Source: Halobacteria archaeon
GTDB lineage: Bacteria; Pseudomonadota; Gammaproteobacteria; UBA9214
Reading direction: 5' to 3'
Assembly (NCBI GenBank): GCA_013041945.1
Contig: JABDRC010000076.1
Coordinates: forward strand, 1-14,235
DNA: 14,235 nucleotides
Shown here one piece after another: positions 1 through 7,132 of the stretch (position 1 is the first letter of the stretch; every line of letters begins with the position of its first letter). Position numbers and translations under genes: made by a program. The notes beneath the pieces were generated by a model. It did no database searches and had not been told where the DNA came from. It was given only the letters and a program-made list of their open reading frames with translations.

Positions 1-2
1 AC

Positions 3-1085
<1,083 letters not shown>

Positions 1086-1110
1086 TTGATTAATTGAAGC
1101 TAGCCAGGCT

Positions 1111-1128
1111 ATCCCCATGCATGGGGAT
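1111..1128. terminator. Perfect 18-base palindrome after rpoD, possible bidirectional terminator
   Basis: The palindrome ATCCCCATGCATGGGGAT starts 25 bases after the rpoD stop and ends 4 bases before the stop of the convergent HNH gene. On the plus strand it is followed by an AT-rich stretch (GATCTTATAATTT) rather than a clean T run, so intrinsic termination would be weak. Its place between two converging genes favours a terminator role. A protein-binding palindrome is the alternative. Confidence 0.5.
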
Positions 1129-1132
1129 GATC

Positions 1133-1498
1133 TTATAATTTGCAATCAGGATTATGTATTTCTGCGTGGCAATTTGAACACAGCAGAACGCACTTCTGCA
1201 TCTCCGCCAGAATTGCTTCCCATTTTCTGTTCGAGAGTGACCTCAGGTCTAGCTGGAAAGCCTTCGCCAATGGGTTTAAGTGGTGAAACTCAAGGGCAGC
1301 ATAATTCCTGTTGTAACCACATTCTTCACAATGCATACCCTTAATCCTGATCAGCGCTAGCTTGCGTTTTCTTCCTCTCGCCTGTTGAGCCTCATAACTC
1401 TGCAATCTTTGATTACTGACAATATTTTTGCATTGCCTCGAACAGTACTTTTTCTGCCTGCCGGTAAGCGTTTTATTACAGTTCAAACAAGTCAGCAT
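1133..1498 (-). CDS. Small free-standing HNH endonuclease-like protein with N-terminal zinc finger
   Basis: This is a 121-residue protein. An N-terminal Cys4 finger is formed by C4-x2-C7 and C19-x3-C23, followed by a basic segment (RGRKRK, residues 41-46). The second half reads as a treble-clef HNH nuclease: C57-x2-C60, FHHL at 71-74 with N75, and C107-S-N-C110-H111-x3-H115. HNH proteins of this kind are metal-dependent DNA nucleases. Many are homing enzymes of introns or phages and others belong to defence systems, so the target cannot be read from sequence. The gene is convergent with rpoD and divergent from the tRNA-Ile gene, whose mature 5' end is 88 bases away. It lies in DNA clearly more AT-rich than its neighbours, which suggests transfer. 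The ATG has no Shine-Dalgarno sequence, but a TATAAT box sits 6 bases upstream. Fold confidence is high. Biological role is unknown. Confidence 0.82.
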   Translation of the reverse strand: MLTCLNCNKTLTGRQKKYCSRQCKNIVSNQRLQSYEAQQARGRKRKLALIRIKGMHCEECGYNRNYAALEFHHLNPLAKAFQLDLRSLSNRKWEAILAEMQKCVLLCSNCHAEIHNPDCKL

Positions 1499-1504
1499 TA
1501 AAAT

Positions 1505-1532
1505 ATTATATTTTGTTTATGTAAAAACTCAT
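1505..1532 (-). promoter_or_regulatory. Candidate promoter of the HNH gene (leaderless start)
   Basis: Read on the minus strand, a consensus -10 TATAAT (1505-1510) is preceded after 16 bases by a poor -35, ATGAGT (1527-1532). Transcription would begin at about 1498-1499, which is the A of the ATG at 1498, so the mRNA would be leaderless. That agrees with the absence of a ribosome binding site. The region is AT-rich, so a chance match to the -10 is possible. Confidence 0.45.
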
Positions 1533-1548
1533 AATCTGTTTATTTTTC

Positions 1549-1576
1549 TTTATCCAGGTAGAAATGTTGCTAGAAT
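1549..1576 (+). promoter_or_regulatory. Candidate promoter of the intron-bearing tRNA-Ile gene
   Basis: A -10-like TAGAAT (1571-1576) is preceded after 16 bases by a weak -35-like TTTATC (1549-1554). Transcription would start at about 1582-1584, a few bases before the mature 5' end at 1587, leaving a short leader for RNase P to remove. The bases just downstream of the -10 are GC-rich, as is common for stable-RNA promoters under stringent control. The call is by position and approximate consensus only. Confidence 0.4.
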
Positions 1577-1586
1577 GTCTGCCTTC

Positions 1587-1899
1587 GGGCCTGTAGCTCA
1601 GTTGGTTAGAGCAGGGGACTCATCAAAATGGTGCGTTCATGCCGAAAGGTATGAAATGAACGGGATGAATTCAGGGAACCCATAGCAGTTCGGCTGATGG
1701 CAACCCTGAGCCAAGCCGGGAGTACACTCCCGGAAGGTGCAGAGACTACCTGGGGACTTCAGTGTCCTTGATTACAGGCTAGAGCGTCCCGCGCCCTAAC
1801 AATCATCGGATGAGGGCGATGAGATAGTCCACCCCTGGCAGAAATGCCGGGATCCAGTGAATCCCTTGGTCCCAGGTTCGAGTCCTGGCGGGCCCACCA
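1587..1899 (+). tRNA. ileX: tRNA-Ile(CAU), split by a group I intron; CCA encoded
   Basis: Exon 1 is 1587-1623 and exon 2 is 1860-1899. Joined, they give a 77-base cloverleaf. The 7-bp acceptor stem pairs GGGCCTG with CGGGCCC and has one G-U pair. The D arm is GCTC/GAGC. The anticodon stem is GGGGA/TCCCT around loop CTCATAA. The T arm is CCAGG-TTCGAGT-CCTGG, then discriminator A and a genomic CCA. The anticodon CAT in this isoleucine-type body marks the minor isoleucine tRNA, whose C34 is changed to lysidine by TilS so that it reads AUA. An initiator or elongator methionine tRNA is the formal alternative. However, the resemblance to bacterial ileX-type tRNAs, the conserved position after rpoD and the intron site all favour isoleucine. 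A functional tRNA requires removal of the 236-base intron. The 3' end lies 15 bp from the stop of the convergent cyclophilin gene, with no clear terminator between them. Confidence 0.93.
1624..1859 (+). ncRNA. Group I self-splicing intron (IC3-like, Azoarcus type) in the tRNA-Ile anticodon loop
   Basis: The 236-base intron lies between tRNA positions 36 and 37. The upstream exon ends in U (CAU) and the intron ends in G1859, as group I chemistry requires. Pairings read from the sequence are as follows. P1: exon CAU (1621-1623) with internal guide GUG (1631-1633), ending in the U-G splice-site wobble. P2: 1634-1640/1656-1662, capped by GCC-GAAA-GGU. P3: 1662-1667/1785-1790. P4: CAGGG 1672-1676/CCCUG 1704-1708. 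P5: 1680-1683/1697-1700. P6: 1710-1712/1736-1738. P6a: 1716-1722/1727-1733. P7: GACUA 1744-1748/UAGUC 1825-1829. P8: 1792-1797/1813-1818. P9: 1835-1840/1845-1850 with a GAAA loop. The GAAA loops of P2 and P9, the AGAGACUA and AUAGUCC core strings and the insertion site all match the known Azoarcus tRNA-Ile intron (about 205 nt). The extra length is mainly an inserted hairpin at about 1749-1784. There is no internal reading frame. Self-splicing is inferred, not shown. Confidence 0.93.
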
Positions 1900-1914
1900 T
1901 CTCCAACCGGGTAC

Positions 1915-3783
1915 TTACCGGCGGCAGCTGCGCCTGCCCGCATACCCCATACCCAGCAGCAATATCAGCCACCAGGCACCCGCCTGTAATGGCCCACTGT
2001 CCACGTGCAGCAGTGCGCATCCACTGCTGCCCTTTGGACCCGCGATGGCAACCCTGACTGCCGGGCCACCCGGATCTGCAATAATACCGTTTGCCACGAG
2101 ATCGGCATCTCCACGGCCTCCGTCGACCAGGTGCAGGATAACCTCGTTGCCGTTGATGACTGCACCGGTGCCGCTTGCCGCATCAAAGTCAAACAGATAC
2201 CAGTGGTCTGTCGCATTGCCCGGCTCGGGACCAAACATGAAATAGCTGTCAGGCGCACTACCCGGCGGCAGGATAATCCTGATCTCCGCCGAACCACCCA
2301 CCGCAACATTTGCCACGTGCATTTCAAAGAAGCCGTTTTCGAAATTATTCCCTGCCAGCAGGGGTGGTCCTGCCGTCCCCAGACCCAGCGTCGAACCGTC
2401 GAGTGACTCGACATAATGCAGTGTATGCCCGGGTTGCAAGGCCTCCATGGTCACGTAGTTGGCGTTGATGTCGGGCAGTGATGCCACATTGTCCTGAAGC
2501 TTGTCGTCTGTGCCGTCACTGTTGCCGTCGCCGTTGAGTGCGCCGTCTTCAACGACATCCGACACGCCGTCCAGGTCTGCAGGCAGCAGCCCGGCGCCAC
2601 CGGGGGTCCCCGTTATCAAACCGTTGCTGGCGTCGAGATCGGCATCACCGCGCAAGCCGTCAACAAAATGCAGTGTCAGGACATTGCCGGCAATCTGCGC
2701 ACCGGTGGTACCGTCAAAGTCGAAGACATACCAGTGCGGCGTCTGATTCGAGGGCGTCGGGCCATAATTGAAAAATGTATCCGGTGCATCGCCGGCTGGC
2801 AGTGTCACCGTGACCGTTGTCGCGCCGCCCGGTGCCAGTCCTGTGACGTTGAACCCGGCATAGCCGCGCGTGATACTCATGCCGCTGCTCTGCGCCAGCG
2901 TCAGCAGTTCGTAAGTCCCCGCCGGGTTGGCCCGGTTGAACGAGGCATCCATGTGAGCAAGTGCTGCCAGCGGATTCGCCGCATTCGACTCCACCACCAC
3001 GAATTCACCCCCTTCCACCGGGTATCCGGCAACATGCGCCTGCGTACTGTCCTGCAGCATATCGTTGTTGGCGTCCCCGCCAACGGGTGCCGCGTCCTCG
3101 AGCCGGTCGATGGCGCCGTCACCGTCGTTGTCGGCACCCACATACATATTGACCAGGGTGCTGTTATCAAAGGTGCCGGAAGTATCTGCCAGGGGTACCT
3201 GGCTGGCAAAGGCGGCACTGCAGATGAATGATGGTGCGACATCCGGACAAATCGGCAGGGCGGCAATGTCATCGACCACGGTCATACCGGTGCCCTGCAC
3301 CTGTGCAAACACCGTGAAGCCGCCATTCTGGGCATCGAGATTTGCCGAATTGTCAGCCAGGTTAAAAAAGAATTCACTGGTGGCGCTGTCCGGGTTGCTG
3401 CCCAGCTTGGCCATGGCGAGAGTTGCACGCAGATTCGACAGGTTGAACTCGTTAACAACCGGTGGATCCTCGGGTATGTGCGTGGTTCCGCCACTGAAAA
3501 AAGTCCCGAGTGTATTATCGAAGGTATACCCGCCGCCCTGAATGACGAATCCCGACACACTTCGGTGGATAAACGTTCCGTCATAATCGCCGCGATCGAC
3601 GTAATTCATGAAATTGGCGACCGTCAGCGGTGCAACCGAGTCCAGCATCCGGATATCGAGGGCGCCCAGGTCCGTTTGCATGCGCAGATCGAAATCAGCG
3701 GCAGCGGGCGGGGTGCCTGCCAGCAGGAGCAGGCTGACAAGCCATGCATATGACCGCGGTTGTCCGGTGAACGGGTTATTCAT
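1915..3783 (-). CDS. Exported cyclophilin-type peptidyl-prolyl isomerase with two choice-of-anchor-U-like modules
   Basis: This is a 622-residue protein. Residues 1-29 form a signal peptide (hydrophobic YAWLVSLLLLAG, cleavage probably after AAA at 27-29). A cyclophilin domain follows at about 31-195, with FIHRSVSGFVIQGGG (71-85), where R74 is the expected catalytic arginine, and EFFFNLADNSANLD (137-150). It should catalyse proline cis-trans isomerisation outside the cytoplasm. After it come two similar modules. Each has an acidic Asp/Asn/Gly calcium-site-like stretch (217-246 and 402-431). Each then has a beta-rich domain with HWYxFDFD and LHxVDGxRGDADL, at about 255-395 and 437-575. I match these to the family NCBI calls 'choice-of-anchor U'. 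The tail has SSGC (586-589), a hydrophobic segment (about 600-615) and RRSCRR, which looks like a C-terminal sorting signal cut near Cys. The start ATG has no good ribosome binding site. The client protein and exact location are unknown. Confidence 0.88.
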   Translation of the reverse strand: MNNPFTGQPRSYAWLVSLLLLAGTPPAAADFDLRMQTDLGALDIRMLDSVAPLTVANFMNYVDRGDYDGTFIHRSVSGFVIQGGGYTFDNTLGTFFSGGTTHIPEDPPVVNEFNLSNLRATLAMAKLGSNPDSATSEFFFNLADNSANLDAQNGGFTVFAQVQGTGMTVVDDIAALPICPDVAPSFICSAAFASQVPLADTSGTFDNSTLVNMYVGADNDGDGAIDRLEDAAPVGGDANNDMLQDSTQAHVAGYPVEGGEFVVVESNAANPLAALAHMDASFNRANPAGTYELLTLAQSSGMSITRGYAGFNVTGLAPGGATTVTVTLPAGDAPDTFFNYGPTPSNQTPHWYVFDFDGTTGAQIAGNVLTLHFVDGLRGDADLDASNGLITGTPGGAGLLPADLDGVSDVVEDGALNGDGNSDGTDDKLQDNVASLPDINANYVTMEALQPGHTLHYVESLDGSTLGLGTAGPPLLAGNNFENGFFEMHVANVAVGGSAEIRIILPPGSAPDSYFMFGPEPGNATDHWYLFDFDAASGTGAVINGNEVILHLVDGGRGDADLVANGIIADPGGPAVRVAIAGPKGSSGCALLHVDSGPLQAGAWWLILLLGMGYAGRRSCRR

Positions 3784-4201
3784 TTTATATTTTATTTCAG
3801 TTAGTTATATATTCCGCAGGCAGACGACCCGGTATCCTGACACCATGCTACCGTCCTGGCTGACTGCCCCATAGTGTACCAAAGGGCAGCTGTGGCAGTG
3901 ACTGACCCACAATCAAGCCGACCGCACCGGCCAGTCGGCACGATGGCCGCAGCAGTCCGGATAACTTTCTGGATTACAACGCATTAATAATATCCGCGCG
4001 CGTAACGACTGCTTCCGGGGCGTCCTGATGCAGGCTAATCTCCTGAATGCCAAGGAAATTATGACATACCAATAACTAAAGTTTACGTCCCGCCACCCGA
4101 TTCAACCTGATAGGCGAACATACCTTGTCGCCACTCGAGTGTGTGCCCGGAATTATCCGCACCTCGATTGATATTCAACTGACAGCAACAGGCGATGGTG
4201 G
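3784..4201. other. Gap of 418 bases between divergent genes; no gene supported
   Basis: This stretch separates the cyclophilin gene (-) from the GGDEF-EAL gene (+) and must hold both promoters. The left end (3782-3812) is AT-rich and contains ATATATAAC-like material that could be a -10 for the minus-strand gene, but no convincing -35 was found. A 10-base palindrome CACTCGAGTG lies at 4132-4141, 60 bases before the plus-strand start. Only very short or overlapping antisense reading frames occur, with no recognisable protein and no clear RNA structure. Confidence 0.6.
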
Positions 4202-7114
4202 ATGCACGATAATCCGGACAACAACAGTCAACCGGCCAGTCAGAAGCCACGCACCGGTAAAGGCGGATTTCACGAGCATCGCTCCATGAACCGCTGGCAG
4301 TACCGTGCCGACCAGATCCAGCTGCGCCAGCAGCAGGTGCAGTCGGAAATGAGCACCAGCGTGCTGGTTGCCGCCATCGTCGTGATCGTCTTCTGGAACC
4401 ACGTCCCGCACGCCCTCCTGCTCGGCTGGGTGTTTGCCGTGGTGTCGACCGTCGGCATCCGCTCACTGTTTGTTTCTGCCAGCAATTCCTGGGAACGGCG
4501 CGACGAAGTCAATGTCTGGGGCAGGCAGTACATCGTCGGCTCCCTGCTGTCCGGTGCGTGCTGGGGATGGTTCGGTGTATTGTCCGCTGTCTACAGCGGT
4601 CTGCTGCACCAGATATTCGCCATGGTTGTGCTCGCCGGTATGTCACTGACCGCCTTTACATCCATGCAGTTCTCCCCGCGCACGCTGTCGGCCTTTGTAA
4701 TACCCGCACTGCTGCCGATCACTGCGTGGTTCATTTACGAGGGTGGCACGGTGCAGTATGCGATGGCCGGTCTGAATGCCATATTCCTCTACCTCATGCT
4801 CGGCGCATCCAGTGCCGTACGCAAGGTGCAGATCAACACCATCGGACTCGGTACGCACAACACCGAGCTCATCACGAACCTGATCAGTACACGCGAGACT
4901 GCGGAAAACGCCCAGAAATATGCCGAGCGCATGAACGAGCAGCTGCAGGAACAGATAAAAGAGCGACAGCTGGCCGAGGAGCGTATCCGGGCATCAGAAC
5001 AGCGCATGAGTGCAATCTTCGAAAGCATGCAGGATACGATTTACCAGACCGACCTCGACGGCATCATCCAGTGGGCGACACCCTCCATCAGGCAACTGCT
5101 GGGCTATGACTCGCACGAGGTCGTTGACAGGAACATCAAGGAGTTCTACCTGAATGCCGGCGATCATGCCCAGCTCAAGCACGCATTGAACATCCACTCC
5201 GGCCGCCTGCAGCACTTCGAGACCCGCCTCGTGCACAAGAACGGCACCCATATCTGGGTTTCAGAAAACTCGCATTACCGCTATGACAACCAGGCCAATC
5301 CGGTCGGCATCGAGGGCACCATCCGCGACACCACCGCACTGAATTTGGCCAGGGAGGCGCTGCAGAAGGAGAAAGAGCGCGCCGAGGTCACACTGGGCTC
5401 GATCGGCGACGGCGTTATCACGACTGACATGAACGGCAATGTCGAGTACATGAACACCGTCGCGGAACTGTCGACCGGCTGGAAACTCGAGGATGCACGC
5501 GGCAAGCCCATGCACAAGGTCTTCAGGCTGTTCGATGAGAAATACCAGGAGGAGCCGCCGAACCCGGCCAGCCAGTGCCTGGAACAGGGCAAGAGCATTA
5601 TGCTCACCGGCCACCTGCTGCTCATTCATCGCTACCGCGACCAGCCAACATCGGTCGAGGTCAATGCCTCGCCGATTCGCGATGCGAACGCCGACATCAC
5701 AGGCGTCGTGCTCGTGTTCCACGACGTCACTGAGCTGCGCGGTCTGGCGAAAAAGATGTCCTACCAGGCGACGCATGACTCGCTGACCGGCCTGCTCAAC
5801 CGCCGTGAATTCGAAAGCAGGCTGAAGCAGGCGATCAACGACGCACGCGAGGAAAACAACCGCCACGCGCTGTGCTATCTCGACCTGGACAACTTCAAGG
5901 TAGTAAACGACACCAGCGGCCACATCGCGGGCGATGAACTGCTCAAGCAGCTGACGATCAGGCTGCGCATGGAACTGCGCGAGGCGGACACGCTGGCGCG
6001 GCTTGGCGGTGACGAGTTCGGCATCCTGCTGGAGGGCTGCTCGATCGAGAACGCGACCGAAGTGGTCGAATCGCTGCGCAAGATCGTGGAAGACTTCCGT
6101 TTCGTATGGGACAACAACTCTTTCCGCATCGGTGTCTGTATCGGCCTGGTACCGATTGACCAGGACTGCGGCACATTGTCGGATATCCTGAGTGCAGCGG
6201 ACTCCGCCTGTTATATCGCCAAGGAGCAGGGCCGCAACCGTGTACATATCTACGAACAGAATGACGAGGCAGTTGCCGAACGCCATGGCCAGATGCAGTG
6301 GGTGCAGCGTATCCAGAACGTGCTGGAGGAAGACCGCTTCCGGCTGTTCTTCCAGCCAATCGCCAAGCTGACACGCGAACCGGGCGAGGTGAACACCACG
6401 CATGGCGAGGTGCTGATCAGGATGCTGGACGACTATAACCGGATCGTCGGTCCGGGTTCATTCATCGCCTCCGCGGAGCGCTACCAGTTGATGCCGGCGA
6501 TCGACCGCTGGGTCGTCACGAACACCTTCCGCATGCTGGCCCTGGACAAGCAGCGCATCAGGGACCACGTGAGTGCATGCTGCATCAACCTGTCCGGCCA
6601 GTCCCTGTCAGACGAGCGCTTCATGGAATTCCTGGTAACCGAAATACGCAACAGTGGCGTCGCGCCGGAGCTGCTGTGCTTCGAGATCACGGAAACGGCG
6701 GTTATCGCCAACCTGTCCAACGCATCGAGCCTGATCTCGAAACTGCGCGCCATGGGCTGCCGTTTCGCACTCGATGATTTCGGTGTCGGGCTGAGCTCCT
6801 TCGGCTACCTGAAAAACCTGGCAGTGGACTATCTCAAGCTGGATGGCTGCTTCGTGACAAACATGGTTCACGACAAGACCGACCTGGCCATGGTCGAGGC
6901 GATCAATCAGATCGGGCACAGCATGAATATCAGGACGATTGCGGAATTCGTCGAGGATGAACAGACCCTGGAGGCCGTCAGGAAGATCGGTATCGATTAC
7001 GCGCAGGGCTATGCAATCGCCAAGCCGTTACCCATCGAGATCGGCCTGTACGGCGAGCCGGTGGAATACAGCCAGACCCCGGCACCGGAATTAAAGAAAA
7101 TCTCCGGCGGGTGA
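4202..7114 (+). CDS. Membrane PAS-PAS-GGDEF-EAL protein (cyclic di-GMP synthesis/turnover)
   Basis: This is a 970-residue signalling protein. The N-terminal membrane part has about five or six hydrophobic segments (about 51-68, 71-93, 109-133, 136-152, 160-178 and 184-203). It is followed by a probable coiled-coil linker (about 220-268), PAS 1 (about 268-380), PAS 2 (about 392-512), GGDEF (about 520-685) and EAL (about 697-945). The cyclase signature GGDEF is intact at 602-606, with an RxxD inhibitory site (R593-E-A-D596) five residues before it, so product inhibition is expected. The phosphodiesterase signature reads EVL (736-738) instead of EAL. The other metal and catalytic motifs are present: N796 in NLSGQ, E828 in FEITET, DDFGVGLSSF (858-867), K879 in YLKLDG, E915 and Q935 in AQGYAIAKP. 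Both activities therefore look possible. The signal sensed by the membrane and PAS parts is not known. The start at 4202 has a GGTGG only 1 base before it. A later ATG at 4286 (Met29) is an alternative. Confidence 0.95.
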   Translation: MHDNPDNNSQPASQKPRTGKGGFHEHRSMNRWQYRADQIQLRQQQVQSEMSTSVLVAAIVVIVFWNHVPHALLLGWVFAVVSTVGIRSLFVSASNSWERRDEVNVWGRQYIVGSLLSGACWGWFGVLSAVYSGLLHQIFAMVVLAGMSLTAFTSMQFSPRTLSAFVIPALLPITAWFIYEGGTVQYAMAGLNAIFLYLMLGASSAVRKVQINTIGLGTHNTELITNLISTRETAENAQKYAERMNEQLQEQIKERQLAEERIRASEQRMSAIFESMQDTIYQTDLDGIIQWATPSIRQLLGYDSHEVVDRNIKEFYLNAGDHAQLKHALNIHSGRLQHFETRLVHKNGTHIWVSENSHYRYDNQANPVGIEGTIRDTTALNLAREALQKEKERAEVTLGSIGDGVITTDMNGNVEYMNTVAELSTGWKLEDARGKPMHKVFRLFDEKYQEEPPNPASQCLEQGKSIMLTGHLLLIHRYRDQPTSVEVNASPIRDANADITGVVLVFHDVTELRGLAKKMSYQATHDSLTGLLNRREFESRLKQAINDAREENNRHALCYLDLDNFKVVNDTSGHIAGDELLKQLTIRLRMELREADTLARLGGDEFGILLEGCSIENATEVVESLRKIVEDFRFVWDNNSFRIGVCIGLVPIDQDCGTLSDILSAADSACYIAKEQGRNRVHIYEQNDEAVAERHGQMQWVQRIQNVLEEDRFRLFFQPIAKLTREPGEVNTTHGEVLIRMLDDYNRIVGPGSFIASAERYQLMPAIDRWVVTNTFRMLALDKQRIRDHVSACCINLSGQSLSDERFMEFLVTEIRNSGVAPELLCFEITETAVIANLSNASSLISKLRAMGCRFALDDFGVGLSSFGYLKNLAVDYLKLDGCFVTNMVHDKTDLAMVEAINQIGHSMNIRTIAEFVEDEQTLEAVRKIGIDYAQGYAIAKPLPIEIGLYGEPVEYSQTPAPELKKISGG

Positions 7115-7132
7115 CGTGCGCAGCACGCCGGA
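7103..7132 (-). terminator. Terminator hairpin after tatC
   Basis: TCCGGCG (7103-7109) pairs with CGCCGGA (7126-7132), and a smaller GTGC/GCAC pairing lies inside the loop. Read on the minus strand, the hairpin directly follows the tatC stop and is followed by GATTTTCTTTAATT, a T-rich tail that suits intrinsic termination of the his-tat operon. It overlaps the last codons of the convergent GGDEF-EAL gene. On the plus strand the downstream sequence is less T-rich, so its effect there is doubtful. Confidence 0.65.

Noticed and set aside
1428..1685. Plus-strand reading frame of 85 codons running over the HNH start and the tRNA 5' exon and intron
   Set aside because: It overlaps the tRNA exon and the ribozyme core, has no ribosome binding site and no recognisable protein. 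It is not an intron-encoded nuclease.
1624..1859. Group II intron, or a misassembled or inactivated tRNA, as an explanation of the split tRNA
   Set aside because: There is no domain V or GUGYG start. Instead the P3-P8 core, P7 strings, exon-final U and intron-final G all fit group I, and the exons rejoin to a perfect cloverleaf.
1844..2245. Plus-strand frame starting within the intron 3' end and tRNA exon 2
   Set aside because: It overlaps the tRNA and is antisense to the cyclophilin gene. The translation is low-complexity Pro/Ser/Ala.
2501..3152. Repetitive-looking DNA in the cyclophilin gene considered as a CRISPR or tandem repeat array
   Set aside because: The similarity is between two diverged protein modules about 550 bp apart. 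There are no short regularly spaced identical repeats.
4083..4466. Minus-strand frame (127 codons) partly filling the gap before the GGDEF-EAL gene
   Set aside because: Most of it is antisense to the GGDEF-EAL N-terminus. It is Arg/Gly/Ser-rich with no motif and no ribosome binding site.
5261..6403. 380-codon minus-strand frame inside the GGDEF-EAL gene
   Set aside because: It is a shadow of a well-supported gene in a mirror frame, with no domain or conserved motif.
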